Source: Candidatus Nyctobacter psychrophilus (GTDB lineage: Bacteria > Vulcanimicrobiota > Vulcanimicrobiia > Vulcanimicrobiales > Vulcanimicrobiaceae). From it: a DNA stretch of 64,000 bases. Under the pieces are notes generated by a model. It had not been told where the DNA came from and searched no databases. It was given only the letters and a program-made list of their open reading frames with translations. A program made the translations under genes and the position numbers. Positions within the stretch are counted from its first letter, which is position 1; each line of letters begins with the position of its first letter. The DNA is taken from the NCBI GenBank assembly GCA_014305025.1, contig JACRTY010000017.1, positions 1 through 64,000 of the forward strand. Direction: 5' to 3'. Below, one piece after another: positions 50,884 through 60,687 of the stretch.

Positions 50884-53610
50884 CTACGCCGTCACGCCGT
50901 GGCAGCGTTTGAATTTCTTGCCTGAGCCGCAGGGACAAACTTCGTTGCGGCCGACCTTGGCGTCGCTCTTCGCCGGCTTGCGCGGTTCGTCATCGCCGCG
51001 GTTGGTGTGCAACTCACGCTTCCCGGGCGCGGGCGCACCGGGTACGGGGCCGAGCAGCTTCGATGCGTAGACGGGATCGAGGCGGGCGGGCTGGGCGGCT
51101 TCGAAACCGGGCGCCGCCAGCGCTCCGTCGGGAACCGCCTCGAAGTTGGGCACCGCGCCGTTGCCGTTGGGCCTTGCAGCCGACGGTTCGAGCGGAACGC
51201 GGGGGCCGCCGGCTGCGCCGATCGATCCGCCGTCGGGACCGTCGTTCCGCTCGACGACGACGCGGAAGATCGACTTGATCGCTTCATCGGCGATGTTGTT
51301 CTTGAGATCTTCGAAGATCTCGTACGCTTCTTTTTCGTATTCGACGCGCGGGTCTTTCTGACCGTAGCCGCGCAGGCCGATACCGGTCTTAAGCGCGTCC
51401 ATCACGTAGAGATGATCGACCCACAAGCGATCGATCAGCGGCAGCATGATGTACTGCGACTCGATCGTACGGGTGATTTCGGGCGTCAGTTCGGCTTCTT
51501 TGGCTTCATAGGCTGCGAGCGCCGCCTCCCAAAGCCGCGTCTTCATCTCCTCGCGCCCGAGCTTTTCGAGTTCAGCCAGCTCCAAGCGTTCGCGCACCGG
51601 GAAGACGAGTTCGAGTTCGCTGAGCACCTCGTCGAGGTCCCATTCCGAAGGGTGCACGTTTTCGGGCGCGCTGCGATCGACGGCCTGATCGACTTTTTCC
51701 TGTAAGGTCTGCAGCATGAAGTCGCGCAGCGACTCACCGCGCAGGACGCGACGGCGCTCGCCGTAGATGACTTCCCGCTGCTTGTTCATCACGTCGTCGT
51801 ACTCGAGCACCGATTTACGGATCTCGTAGTTGTGGTTTTCCACCTTCGACTGAGCGCGTTCGAACGAGCGTGAAATCAGTTTGGCTTCGATCGGCGTCTC
51901 ATCGGTGAAGCCGACCAGGTTCATGATGCCTTGGATGCGCTCGGCGCCGAAGAGCCGCATCACCTCATCTTCGAGCGACACGTAGAACCGCGTGGATCCC
52001 GGGTCGCCTTGGCGCCCGGCACGGCCGCGCAACTGGTTGTCGATGCGACGCGATTCGTGTCGCTCGGTCCCGATGATATGCAGGCCGCCGGCCGTCGGCA
52101 CGCCTTCGCCGAGTTTGATGTCGACGCCGCGCCCGGCCATGTTGGTCGCGATCGTGACGGCCGCCGGCTGACCCGCGTCCTTGATGATTTCGGCCTCACG
52201 CTCGTGGTACTTCGCGTTGAGAACCTCGCACTCCACACCGCGCCGGCGCAGGATCGATGCCAGCCGCTCGCTCTTGTCGATCGAGCGCGTGCCCACGAGC
52301 ACGGGACGGCCCTTCTCGTGTTCGCGCACGATCTCATCAACGACGGCCTCGAACTTTGCGTTCTCGCTCTTGTAAACGATATCGCCTTGATCGGTGCGCG
52401 CGACCGGCTGGTTCGTCGGGATGACCACGACGTCGAGCCTGTAAATATCGCGGAATTCGCGTTCTTCGGTTTTAGCCGTACCCGTCATGCCGGCCAGCTT
52501 CTCGTACAGTCGAAAGTAATTTTGGAACGTGATCGTCGCGAGCGTTTGATCTTCGCTGCGAATCTTGAGGCCTTCCTTGGCTTCGATGGCCTGATGGATG
52601 CCGTCGGAGTAACGCCGTCCGTACATCAGCCGCCCGGTGAACTCGTCGACGATGATCACCTCGCCGTCCTTGACGATGTACTGCTGATCCTTGTGGAATA
52701 GGTGCCAGGCGCGCAGAGCAGCGTTGAGTTGGTGCGTCAACTCGAGGTTGCGCTGATCGTAGAGGTTCTGCACCCCGAGCATCCGCTCGACCTTGGCGAC
52801 GCCCTTCTCAGTGATCGGAACCGCGTGCGCTTTTTCGTCGACGTTGAAATCTTCGTCCTTGACCAAGCGCGGCAGAATCTTGGCGAAGGTGACATAGTGT
52901 TCGGTCGCATCTTGGCCTTGGCCGCTGATGATCAACGGCGTACGCGCCTCATCGATGAGGATTGAGTCGACTTCGTCAACGATCGCAAAGTACAGTTCGC
53001 GCTGGACCATGTCGCTCAACTGCCAGGCCATGTTATCGCGCAGGTAGTCGAAACCGACTTCGTTGTTGGTGACGTAGGTAATGTCGGCGTTATAGGCGGC
53101 GCGCCGTTGTTCGGGCGCGAGATCGTGCTGGATGACCCCCACCGAGAGGCCCAGGAAGGTATAGAGCGGTCCCATCCATTCGGCATCGCGGCGCGCCAGG
53201 TAGTCGTTGACCGTGACCACGTGCACGCCGCGGCCCAGCAGCGCATTGGCGTAGACGGCCAAGGTCGCGACCAGCGTCTTGCCCTCGCCCGTTTTCATCT
53301 CGGCGACCTTGCCTTGGTGCAGCACGTGACCGCCCATGATCTGCACGTCGAAGTGCCGCATGCCGAGCGTCCGCTTGCCGGCCTCCCGACAGACGGCGAA
53401 CACTTCGGGCAGGAACTCGTCGAGTGCCGCCAGCGCCGCCGCCTTCTCCAAGCCGGCGAGACGGCCTTTGAATTCAGCCGTCTTGGCTTGCAGCGCTTCG
53501 TCGGAGAGCGCCTCGATCTCCGGCTCCAGTGCGGCGGTCGAGACCGCAGTCCGCCGCAAACGCACGACCTCTCGCTCGTTTCCGTCTAGGAGGGTCTTCA
53601 AAAAGGCCAT
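50884..53610 (-). CDS. secA: Preprotein translocase ATPase SecA
   Basis: The motor of the Sec pathway. From ATG 53610 ([20 protein letters not shown]) the protein has 908 residues. [20 protein letters not shown] is Walker [25 protein letters not shown] Walker B, and [15 protein letters not shown] with [18 protein letters not shown] the second motor domain. The C-terminus [17 protein letters not shown] is the zinc-binding SEC-C motif that contacts SecB or phospholipid. The frame is open to 53742, but those residues do not resemble SecA. Confidence 0.97.
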   Translation of the reverse strand: MAFLKTLLDGNEREVVRLRRTAVSTAALEPEIEALSDEALQAKTAEFKGRLAGLEKAAALAALDEFLPEVFAVCREAGKRTLGMRHFDVQIMGGHVLHQGKVAEMKTGEGKTLVATLAVYANALLGRGVHVVTVNDYLARRDAEWMGPLYTFLGLSVGVIQHDLAPEQRRAAYNADITYVTNNEVGFDYLRDNMAWQLSDMVQRELYFAIVDEVDSILIDEARTPLIISGQGQDATEHYVTFAKILPRLVKDEDFNVDEKAHAVPITEKGVAKVERMLGVQNLYDQRNLELTHQLNAALRAWHLFHKDQQYIVKDGEVIIVDEFTGRLMYGRRYSDGIHQAIEAKEGLKIRSEDQTLATITFQNYFRLYEKLAGMTGTAKTEEREFRDIYRLDVVVIPTNQPVARTDQGDIVYKSENAKFEAVVDEIVREHEKGRPVLVGTRSIDKSERLASILRRRGVECEVLNAKYHEREAEIIKDAGQPAAVTIATNMAGRGVDIKLGEGVPTAGGLHIIGTERHESRRIDNQLRGRAGRQGDPGSTRFYVSLEDEVMRLFGAERIQGIMNLVGFTDETPIEAKLISRSFERAQSKVENHNYEIRKSVLEYDDVMNKQREVIYGERRRVLRGESLRDFMLQTLQEKVDQAVDRSAPENVHPSEWDLDEVLSELELVFPVRERLELAELEKLGREEMKTRLWEAALAAYEAKEAELTPEITRTIESQYIMLPLIDRLWVDHLYVMDALKTGIGLRGYGQKDPRVEYEKEAYEIFEDLKNNIADEAIKSIFRVVVERNDGPDGGSIGAAGGPRVPLEPSAARPNGNGAVPNFEAVPDGALAAPGFEAAQPARLDPVYASKLLGPVPGAPAPGKRELHTNRGDDEPRKPAKSDAKVGRNEVCPCGSGKKFKRCHGVTA

Positions 53611-53662
53611 AGCAGTAGAAACCCGTTCGCCTCCCCGGCCGGTTCCGCTTCTTACAAGCTTC

Positions 53663-53846
53663 TTACGGGGCGGCCGTGTTTTGGGCGGATGGCCAGGTCG
53701 AGCCGTCGGCACGCACCACCCGCGTGACACGGTACGTGACATAGCGCGCGGTCAGAATCGGCGCTTGCCGTCCGCACGCCCACCATCGAGGCGAGCGCCA
53801 CGGCCAGTAGCATGCTCAGGCAAAAGCCGACGTTTCTTGCTCGCAT
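53663..53846 (-). pseudogene. Small exported protein, apparently frameshifted
   Basis: One frame gives RNVGFCLSMLLAVALASMVG then VRTASA, a good signal peptide from ATG 53846, but the following residues look like a shadow. One base shift near 53763 leads into [20 protein letters not shown] and on to a TAA at 53663, which looks like real protein. Together they would make a secreted peptide of about 60 residues. Either the gene has an indel or the assembly does; with so short a gene, chance cannot be excluded. It lies between secA and the histidine kinase. Confidence 0.35.
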
Positions 53847-53855
53847 GGCGGGCGT

Positions 53856-55463
53856 TTACTCGCCTGGGCTGGTGTCCCCCGTTTGCGCCGACGGTAGGAC
53901 AATACTGAACGTACTCCCCTCGTTCTCGACCGAACGGACCTCCAGGCGGCCGCCGTGCACGTCGACGATCTTTTTGGCGACGTACAGGCCGACGCCCGAA
54001 CCCGCCACGCCGCGCGAACGCGCGTTGGCGGCGCGGCCGAACCGCGTGAAGATGCGGTCGAGGTCCGCCTGCGGGATGCCGATGCCGTGGTCGGCGACGT
54101 CGATCCGTACCTCATCCCTATTCCGGCCGGCACCGGCGGGTTGCAGCGTGACGTTGACGCGGACGGCAGCGGGCGAATACTTCAGCGCGTTACCGACGAC
54201 GTTGTCGAGCACGTGGCGCAGCCGCGCCCGATCGAACTCGACCGCCACCGCCTCGTCGGGCGCTTCCACGATGATGCGCCCGCTGCGGTCCATCGGAGCC
54301 AGCGACTCCCTGACGAATTGGACGACGTCGCTCACCGTGCGCTGCAGAGAAAAACCGGCGCTCTGCGTCGCTGCCAGCGCCAGCGCGTCTTCGCTCAGCT
54401 TGGCCAGCCGATGCGTTTGAGCGAGAATCGTCTGCGCGCTGCGCCGCACCTCATCGTTGTCGGTTTCGAGCAGCAATTCCGAAAAGCCGGAGATCACGGT
54501 CAACGGCCCTTTGAAATCGTGAGCGAACATCGCCATTAAGTCGTCCTTGAAAGCGTTGCTTTCGGCGAGCGCCCGGTACGCTCGCGTCGATTGTTCGTAA
54601 AGTTCGACGTTACGAATAGCCAGCGCCGCCAAAGTGACGAGCGCTTCGCTCAAACGTTGGTCGGGGCGTTCGAACGGCAGCGACCGGGTCAGCACGAACA
54701 GGCCCTCATGCCGCGCGCCATCTTCGTCGACGCGCAACAACACCCGGCTTGCGAAGAACGCTTCGCCGGTTAACGAAGCGGCGAGGACCGTGCGCGCGAC
54801 CAGCGAGTCGAGCGGCAGAGTTTGGGGCAGTTCCTCAACGTCGCCGGTGGTAGCGACGAAGGCAATGCGAGCCAACCGCTCACCGCGCCGGCCATAGAAC
54901 GCCGCGCGCGTCGCCAAGCCCAATCGCACGCCGAGGCGGCAGAGGGCGTCGGCCAACGGCTCCAGTTCGTTGAACCCCAAGATCGTGCGGGCCGCCTCGG
55001 TGAGGGCTGCGCCTTCCGCCGCGTAGCGCCGCAACGCTTCGAAAGCGAGCGCGTTCGAGAGCGCGAGCGCGGCGTGGCCGGCGATCGTGCGCAGGTGCTT
55101 AACATCCTCTTCCGGGAGGCGCTCGTGCGCATGCGAAAGCGCGAGCACGGCACGTAACTGACCGTCAAAGGCGACAGCGACGAGGTCGACCTCACCGCTG
55201 CGCATGATGATACGGTGGCGGAGCGCATCGAGATCGACGTCGCCTTCGTCAATCGACGGCCCGAGCGATGAATCGGCACCCGCAACCGGCCGCAGCCGGC
55301 CATTGCGGACTTCAAATGCGGCGCACCGCCGCCCGAAATCACGCGCGATGCCCCGCGCAACGATCGCCAGCATGTCACCCGCTTCACGCGCATCGCGCAG
55401 CGCGAGCAGCGTCCGTTCCAAGTTCTCAGCGCGGCGACGCGCATCGATCGCTTCGGCCTCCAC
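53856..55463 (-). CDS. GAF-domain sensor histidine kinase
   Basis: From GTG 55463 the protein has about 535 residues and no membrane segment. Two GAF-like domains occupy residues ~30-155 and ~170-310. The HisKA part has FAHDFKGPLTVISGFSELLL, in which His is the phosphorylation site, and the ATPase part has LDNVVGNALKYSPAA (N box), VADHGIGIPQADLDRIFTRF (G1, F) and GSGVGLYVAKKIVDVHGG (G2). It is therefore a soluble sensor kinase; no response regulator lies beside it. The frame is open to 55571, but that would overlap the small gene upstream. Confidence 0.9.
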   Translation of the reverse strand: MEAEAIDARRRAENLERTLLALRDAREAGDMLAIVARGIARDFGRRCAAFEVRNGRLRPVAGADSSLGPSIDEGDVDLDALRHRIIMRSGEVDLVAVAFDGQLRAVLALSHAHERLPEEDVKHLRTIAGHAALALSNALAFEALRRYAAEGAALTEAARTILGFNELEPLADALCRLGVRLGLATRAAFYGRRGERLARIAFVATTGDVEELPQTLPLDSLVARTVLAASLTGEAFFASRVLLRVDEDGARHEGLFVLTRSLPFERPDQRLSEALVTLAALAIRNVELYEQSTRAYRALAESNAFKDDLMAMFAHDFKGPLTVISGFSELLLETDNDEVRRSAQTILAQTHRLAKLSEDALALAATQSAGFSLQRTVSDVVQFVRESLAPMDRSGRIIVEAPDEAVAVEFDRARLRHVLDNVVGNALKYSPAAVRVNVTLQPAGAGRNRDEVRIDVADHGIGIPQADLDRIFTRFGRAANARSRGVAGSGVGLYVAKKIVDVHGGRLEVRSVENEGSTFSIVLPSAQTGDTSPGE

Positions 55464-55479
55464 GAACCGAGCCTGCGAG

Positions 55480-55689
55480 TTAGGGATACGTGGCCGCCGC
55501 GTGCCGGAGTTTCCCGGCTGCACGCGGATGCACGTTCGGCGCCGTGACATGTTGGTGCGCCTGGCGACCATGAACGTAGAATACGATCACGGCGATGCAC
55601 ACGATGATGATGATCGCGGTGACGGCAGCGCGAATCGCGTTGTATCGCGTGCGCGCCGGTCCCCCCGTATTGATGATTTGCCTGCCCAC
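55480..55689 (-). CDS. Small single-span membrane protein
   Basis: A 69-residue protein: a short N-terminus, one strongly hydrophobic helix (AAVTAIIIIVCIAVIVFYV) and a His-rich hydrophilic tail (HGRQAHQHVTAPNVHP). It fits between the deacetylase and kinase genes without overlap if the kinase starts at 55463. No family recognised. It could be an accessory or sensor of the kinase, but this is only a guess from position. Confidence 0.5.
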   Translation of the reverse strand: MGRQIINTGGPARTRYNAIRAAVTAIIIIVCIAVIVFYVHGRQAHQHVTAPNVHPRAAGKLRHAAATYP

Positions 55690-55759
55690 GGCACGTCATC
55701 TTCGCCTGCCCGGCAACGACACCCGCAACCTGAAGAAGATGAGCACCGCAGACCCAACT

Positions 55760-56587
55760 TCAAACCCGCAAGCGCTCCGGATGCAGAATTTGCGAAAGCG
55801 GCACAGTACGCAACAGTTCACCGACCGTGACGAAGCGGAACCCCGCCGTGCGAAACCGTGCCACCATGCCGGGAAGAGCCTGGATCGTGTTGATCTTCCC
55901 GCTGTGCAAGAGGATGATGTCGGGCGCGGTAGCGTAGCGCGTGACGTGCGCGTCGATGGCGGACGGCGTTGCGGCGGCACGCCAGTCTCCCGGATCGTCG
56001 CTCCATAGGATAACGTGATAGCCGTCACGTTGCGCCGCTTCGACCGTGCGCAGCGTGAAGCGACCGTGGGGAGGACGCATCATGGTGCGGATGGCGGGGT
56101 CGTGAACGTACTGCTCGAGAGTGGCGGCGCCGCGGTCGAGTTCGCGCCGCACGGCGGCGGCGCCGAGCGCTTCGAAGTTCGCGGGATGGGTCTGCGTATG
56201 GTTGGCAATCTCGTCGCCTGCGCCGGCGATGCGTTGAGCAAGCGCCGGGAAGAGTTTGGTATCGTCACCGATCAAAAAGAACGTCGCAGGCACGTGCAGC
56301 TGCGTGAGTTCATCGAGCAGCAGTGGCGTTTCAACCGGATACGGGCCGTCATCGAAGGTCAGTGCGACCAGGCGCGGACGTGTGGAACTCGTCGGAAAGC
56401 GCTCGTGCAGCAGGCGATCGATGTGCGCCGTGATGCCCCCCGACAGCAAGCGATGCGCGTTTGCGGTACGCACGACGACCGGCGGCACGACCGGCGCAAC
56501 CAGAATATGGACAAGTCCGAATCCGATGAGCGCGGCTGCGAGAAAAACGCCCCCCACGGCGGCGAGCCGGCTGCGACTCAGCTTCAC
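55760..56587 (-). CDS. Polysaccharide deacetylase (NodB homology), membrane-anchored
   Basis: A 275-residue carbohydrate esterase family 4 protein with an N-terminal anchor (LAAVGGVFLAAALIGFGLV). LVALTFDDGPYPVETPLLLD has the catalytic Asp and metal Asp; DEIANHTQTHPANF the two metal His residues; MMRPPHGRFTLRTV the Arg-Pro-Pro motif; and HVILWSDDPGDWR plus DIILLHSGK the last two motifs. It probably removes acetyl groups from peptidoglycan or from the exported polysaccharide. It follows the LCP gene, with which it may cooperate in wall-glycan maturation. Confidence 0.92.
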   Translation of the reverse strand: MKLSRSRLAAVGGVFLAAALIGFGLVHILVAPVVPPVVVRTANAHRLLSGGITAHIDRLLHERFPTSSTRPRLVALTFDDGPYPVETPLLLDELTQLHVPATFFLIGDDTKLFPALAQRIAGAGDEIANHTQTHPANFEALGAAAVRRELDRGAATLEQYVHDPAIRTMMRPPHGRFTLRTVEAAQRDGYHVILWSDDPGDWRAAATPSAIDAHVTRYATAPDIILLHSGKINTIQALPGMVARFRTAGFRFVTVGELLRTVPLSQILHPERLRV

Positions 56588-56598
56588 TGCCCCGGCCG

Positions 56599-57945
56599 TT
56601 ACTTCGGCGTGGCGACCGCGCCCGCTCCGCCTCCCGTGACGTAATCACGTCCGACGATCACCGTCACCGCGCCGCTCGGTGGCGACGAACTCACCGGATC
56701 CGGCTGCACGCTCGCGCCGCGCAGTGCAAGCGTCGAGAGGACCCGCTGGCCCTCAAGCGTCGCCCGCGGATCGGTGTGCACTTCGGTGGCATCGTAGCGG
56801 AAGCTATCGGCGTTGACCACGCCGTCGACCACGAAGCCCGCCTTACGCAGGGCCTCTGCTGCGCGCGCGCCCACGCCTGCAACGCCCGAACCGTTCTCGA
56901 CTACGACGTGGACGCTGGCCGGAACGACGTGCGCGGCCGCCGCGGCGTCGGGCGATGATCGTGGCGGCGCAATCGGATCGAAGAAGTACTTCTGCACGAG
57001 CGCGCGCTTGGCGGCGTCGTCGGCAATCAGAACGTTGCCGCAGCACGCGAGATCCTTCGTATCGACGTACGGCACCTGCCCCGTCGTCAGATTCCCGCGG
57101 TCGAAGTGCTCGAACGCCAAGGCGAGGCTCATGATCTCTTGCTGCGAGAGATCGGTGTAGACGTTGCGGTGGATGATGTCGATGAACGTATTGAGGTGCA
57201 GCAAGTCGTGGAATTTGTCGTTCTGCAATTTGGCGAGCACGATACGAATGACTTGCTGTTGCCGTTTGATGCGGCAGGGGTCGCTGCACTCATCGTGACG
57301 GAAGCGGCTGTACGATACCGCCTGGTCACCGTTCATATGATACATTCTGCCGCCGATGAAGTGAATGTGCAGATGACCCCAGGTGTCGTCGTAGTTCATT
57401 GTCTCGTCGGGAACCACGTCGATCCCGCCGATCGCGTCGACCAGTTCCTTGGCCGCATTGATGCGTAGGGTGACGAAGCGGTCGAAGCCGCGTAGTCCCA
57501 AGAATTGGGCGATGACGCGTTCCGATGCGTGCGCATCCATCAGCGGCGAGCCGCCGCCCGCATAAGCGGCGTTGATCTTGTCCTCGCGACCGCTCGGCAA
57601 CACGACGTCGGTGTCGCGCGGCACCGAGAGCATCGCGACGTGGCCGCTGGGATCGTCGGACGACGGAAAGTCGATCGACGCGGCCATGATCGTGTCGGTC
57701 CGGGCGTTGGTCGAATACTCCTCGTCCTTGGAATTGTAATCGTAATCGATGCCGAGCAACGCGAGCGCGATGCGGTCTTTGTGGAAAAGCGTCTGCGGCG
57801 GCGGAACGAAATACCCCGCCATCACGTCGCGGAAATTGCGCCGCTCGATGAGCGCCTGCGCGAACACCGCTCCGGCCAGAACGGCGACGAGGGCGACGAC
57901 CGCGATGAGCACGCGGCCCGTGAGACTGTCGGCGCGCACCCTCAT
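56599..57945 (-). CDS. LytR-CpsA-Psr family glycopolymer transferase
   Basis: A 448-residue protein with one N-terminal membrane helix (GRVLIAVVALVAVLAGAVFA). The LCP domain shows NARTDTIMAASID, VAMLSVPRDTDVVLPSG (Arg-Asp pair), VDAIGGIDVVPDETMNYDD and AVSYSRFRHDECSDPCRIKRQQQVI (the Arg-rich pyrophosphate site). A C-terminal LytR_C domain (VHVVVENGSGVAGVGARAAEALRKAGF) follows. LCP proteins attach lipid-linked glycopolymers to peptidoglycan or proteins. The ATG at 57945 overlaps the rimO stop. Confidence 0.92.
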   Translation of the reverse strand: MRVRADSLTGRVLIAVVALVAVLAGAVFAQALIERRNFRDVMAGYFVPPPQTLFHKDRIALALLGIDYDYNSKDEEYSTNARTDTIMAASIDFPSSDDPSGHVAMLSVPRDTDVVLPSGREDKINAAYAGGGSPLMDAHASERVIAQFLGLRGFDRFVTLRINAAKELVDAIGGIDVVPDETMNYDDTWGHLHIHFIGGRMYHMNGDQAVSYSRFRHDECSDPCRIKRQQQVIRIVLAKLQNDKFHDLLHLNTFIDIIHRNVYTDLSQQEIMSLALAFEHFDRGNLTTGQVPYVDTKDLACCGNVLIADDAAKRALVQKYFFDPIAPPRSSPDAAAAAHVVPASVHVVVENGSGVAGVGARAAEALRKAGFVVDGVVNADSFRYDATEVHTDPRATLEGQRVLSTLALRGASVQPDPVSSSPPSGAVTVIVGRDYVTGGGAGAVATPK

Positions 57946-59444
57946 CTTACGCTCCGCTCACCCGGATCGCTGTCCGGTTCCCGGCGAGCAAGCTCGGGAA
58001 CCGGGCGGTTCCCGGCGCCAAGCTCGGGAACCGGGCGGTTCCCGGCGCTAAGCTCGGGAACCGGCATCAGCGTGCCGTGAAAGTCGAATGCCGTACAGCC
58101 CTCGAGGCGAACCTCGACGAATTCCCCGGCCGCTGCTTTACCGGTAAAGTACACGTTGCCGTCGACGCCCGGCGCTTCGCCCATCGACCGTGCGCTCCAG
58201 GCCCGCGCACTCTGGAGCGCTCCGCGCAGGGGGTCGCCCGGCCGCAGCGCCTTGTGCTCTTCCACAAGCACCCGCTCGACGCGGCCTAGACGCTTTGAAC
58301 GAGCCCGCGCGCTTGCATGCCGCTGTGCTTCGCGCAGGCGCAACAGCCGCACGCGCTGAGTTTTGACGGGAATGCGTGGTCCGAGCGTCGCGGCCGGCGT
58401 GCCTTCCTCGCGGCTGTACGTGAAAAATCCGACGCGGTCGAGCTCGGCTCGGCCTAGCCAGTCGTGCAGGTAGTCAACGTGTTCATCGGTTTCACCCGGG
58501 AATCCGACGATGAAGGTGGAGCGTAAGGTGACGCCTGGCACGCGGCTTCGCAAGGCAGCGAAGATTTCGAGGTAGCGCTCACCATTCGACGGCCGCCGCA
58601 TCCCTCGCAAGACCTCAGGGTGCGCGTGCTGCAGCGGCATGTCGACGTATTTACACACTTTCGGAAGGGTGGCGAGCGCCTCGATCAGCTCGTCGTCGAC
58701 GGTCGCGGGATACAGATAGAGTAAACGAATCCACGCCAGCCCATCGATCGCGTGTAAGTCGCCGAGCAACTGCGCGAGCCCCCCGCGGCGCAGTCCGCGG
58801 TCGCGCCCGTACATCGAAGTATCTTGGGCGATCAGAATCAGCTCTTTGACGCCGCCGCCGGCGAGCGCCCGCGCTTCGGCCAGCACCGATTCGCGGCGGC
58901 GGCTGCGAAAAGGTCCGCGCAACTGCGGAATGATGCAGAACGTGCACGGGTGATCGCAGCCCTCGGCGACTTTCAGGTATGCGGTCGCGCGCGGCGTCGT
59001 GATCAAACGCGGCAGAAAATCGTGCTCGGGCGGTGGCTCGTAATTCAAACGCACCGGTGCGCGGCCCGCCCGCGCTTCGGCCAGAACGTCGACGATCGAC
59101 GCGTACGCGCCCGTGCCGACGATACCGTCGATCTCGGGTACGAGCACGCGCAACTGTTCGCCGAAGCGCTGCGAGAGGCAGCCCGCGACGATCAACTGCT
59201 GCTCCGAACGTTTTTGGGCCGCATGGGCCAAGATCGTATCGGTCGACTCGGCCTTCGCCGGATCGATGAAAGCGCACGTGTTAATCACGATCGCATCGGC
59301 CTCAACCGGTTCGGGCACCAGTTCCCAGCCTGCTTGTCCGAGCTTGCCGATCATCACTTCCGAATCGACTAAGTTCTTCGCGCAACCGAGCGAAACGAAA
59401 GCGACCCGGCTACTCTTCTTGCATTGCATCGTTGCAGTGTTCAC
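57942..59444 (-). CDS. rimO: Ribosomal protein S12 methylthiotransferase
   Basis: A radical-SAM enzyme that adds a methylthio group to an Asp of ribosomal protein S12. RVAFVSLGCAKNLVDSEVMIG is the MTTase N-domain with its first cluster Cys; YLKVAEGCDHPCTFCIIPQLRGPFRSR is the radical-SAM C-x3-C-x2-C; the C-terminal TRAM region ends near FDFHGTLMPV. The last ~35 residues are abnormal: three repeats of PVPELxAGNR and a charged tail, made by palindromic DNA repeats at 57976-58064 that have been read into the gene. Start could be ATG 59444 or ATG 59429. Confidence 0.95.
   Translation of the reverse strand: MNTATMQCKKSSRVAFVSLGCAKNLVDSEVMIGKLGQAGWELVPEPVEADAIVINTCAFIDPAKAESTDTILAHAAQKRSEQQLIVAGCLSQRFGEQLRVLVPEIDGIVGTGAYASIVDVLAEARAGRAPVRLNYEPPPEHDFLPRLITTPRATAYLKVAEGCDHPCTFCIIPQLRGPFRSRRRESVLAEARALAGGGVKELILIAQDTSMYGRDRGLRRGGLAQLLGDLHAIDGLAWIRLLYLYPATVDDELIEALATLPKVCKYVDMPLQHAHPEVLRGMRRPSNGERYLEIFAALRSRVPGVTLRSTFIVGFPGETDEHVDYLHDWLGRAELDRVGFFTYSREEGTPAATLGPRIPVKTQRVRLLRLREAQRHASARARSKRLGRVERVLVEEHKALRPGDPLRGALQSARAWSARSMGEAPGVDGNVYFTGKAAAGEFVEVRLEGCTAFDFHGTLMPVPELSAGNRPVPELGAGNRPVPELARREPDSDPGERSVR
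57976..58064. repeat. Three tandem palindromic repeats inside the rimO 3' end
   Basis: Three units of 31, 30 and 28 bases. Each begins GGTTCCCGG and ends CTCGGGAACC, so each can fold into an 8-base stem (GGTTCCCG/CGGGAACC) with a ~10-base loop; GGGC joins one unit to the next. The first unit has one extra base, which changes the frame of the third protein repeat. Read on the minus strand they encode PVPELxAGNR. Confidence 0.85.
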
Positions 59445-59448
59445 TAAG

Positions 59449-59937
59449 TTAGCGGTAATTGACGAATTGCAGCGGAATGTCGGTTTCGAGCGCGCGCAGC
59501 ACGTGTTGCGCCTTTTGCAAATCGTCCTTGTTCTTTCCCGAGACGCGCAGCTGCTCGTCTTGGTATTGCGTGCTCACCTTGAGCTTGGCGCTCTTGACCG
59601 CATCGATCAGCGGCTTCGATTTATCCTTGGCGATGCCGTTCTTGACGGTGATGGCTTGCCGTACCGCGTTTCCCGCCGCCGGCTCGACCTTCCCGTACTC
59701 GAACGCCTTGAGCGAAATACCGCGCTTATTGGCCCGGCTCTGCAGAATGTCGATGACGTTGCGCAGCTTCAACTCGTCGTCGGTTGTAAGGGTGATCGTG
59801 TTGCCCGCGTGTTCCAGCGACGTTTTGGAGTTCTTGAAGTCGAAGCGGCCTTCGATCTCCTTGCGCGTCTGGTTGAGCGCGTTGTCCAACTCTTGAGCGT
59901 CGATCCGCGACACGACGTCGAACGAAAAATCGGGCAC
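59449..59937 (-). CDS. yajQ: YajQ family nucleotide-binding protein (UPF0234)
   Basis: A 162-residue member of the YajQ family, with MPDFSFDVVSRIDAQELDNALNQTRKEIEGRFDFK at the N-terminus, KRGISLKAFEYGKVEPAAGN in the middle and YQDEQLRVSGKNKDDLQKAQHVLRAL near the end, all standard. Members bind nucleotides; in Xanthomonas one was reported to sense cyclic-di-GMP. It lies between the rodZ-like and rimO genes with 2- and 4-base gaps. Confidence 0.94.
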   Translation of the reverse strand: MPDFSFDVVSRIDAQELDNALNQTRKEIEGRFDFKNSKTSLEHAGNTITLTTDDELKLRNVIDILQSRANKRGISLKAFEYGKVEPAAGNAVRQAITVKNGIAKDKSKPLIDAVKSAKLKVSTQYQDEQLRVSGKNKDDLQKAQHVLRALETDIPLQFVNYR

Positions 59938-59939
59938 CG

Positions 59940-60677
59940 TTATTGCCGCCCTAGGCCGAGGGAGCGCTCGACGACGTCGCCCGTCCGTCCCATCGGGCCG
60001 AGGTCGCGGCCGTTGACGGTCAACTCGACGCCGCCCGCATTCCCGGCCCGCACGTCGGCGTGGGCCCCATGGAAGCGCTTGCGCGTACCCGCGGGGTAGA
60101 GGCCTTCAAGCCGCTTCGAGCCGTCGACCCGCACGAGCAGCCACGACGGTTGGGTCAAGCGTACGCTCAGCGAGCGGACCTGCTGCTTGCGCGTACGCCT
60201 GACGGCCGGCGCTGCGCCGGGCGACCGGGGAGCGGGGGCTTGCGGCGTCGCCACGCCCAGGACCGTCGGGGTGGCGCGGCTCCGTGACACCCCGGAGCCC
60301 GAAGTCGGGCGGAAGGCCGTATACCCGACGAGGCCGAGCAGAATCATCGCAGTGACGGTCGCGACCCATAACCAGGGCGAGGGCCAGCGGCGCGTCCCGA
60401 CGCCGACGCGGACCGGGTCGCCGGGCACGGCGGCGGCGGGGTTGCGGGCGAGCGAAGCGTTGAAAGCGTCGACGGCGCGCTCAGGATCGACGCCGAGAAA
60501 GCGGGCGTACGTGCGGATGAAGCCGCGTACGTACACCGGGGCGCCGATTGACGGCCAGTCCTCGCCTTCAATGCTTTCCAGGTAAAGAGACCGGATGTGG
60601 ATGCGCTCGGACACCTGGGAGAGCGAGAGGCCACGCGCCTCTCGTGCCGCGCGCAACTCATCGCCGAGTCCTGGCAT
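59940..60677 (-). CDS. RodZ-like helix-turn-helix membrane protein
   Basis: A 245-residue protein. The N-terminal HTH_25 domain reads LGDELRAAREARGLSLSQVSERIHIRSLYLESIEGEDWPSI and continues PVYVRGFIRTYARFLGVDP, the RodZ pattern. One membrane helix follows (WLWVATVTAMILLGLVGYTAF), then a Pro/Arg-rich linker and a C-terminal DUF4115-like domain (LSVRLTQPSWLLVRVDGSKRLEGLYPAGTRKRF). RodZ links MreB to the envelope and helps set cell shape. The start lies 10 bases from that of mnmA on the other strand. Confidence 0.88.
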   Translation of the reverse strand: MPGLGDELRAAREARGLSLSQVSERIHIRSLYLESIEGEDWPSIGAPVYVRGFIRTYARFLGVDPERAVDAFNASLARNPAAAVPGDPVRVGVGTRRWPSPWLWVATVTAMILLGLVGYTAFRPTSGSGVSRSRATPTVLGVATPQAPAPRSPGAAPAVRRTRKQQVRSLSVRLTQPSWLLVRVDGSKRLEGLYPAGTRKRFHGAHADVRAGNAGGVELTVNGRDLGPMGRTGDVVERSLGLGRQ

Positions 60678-60687
60678 ATAGGGCTTT

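Noticed and set aside
57976-58064. Possible CRISPR array (three repeats)
   Set aside because: The units follow each other with only four joining bases and no spacers, and they lie inside rimO coding sequence.
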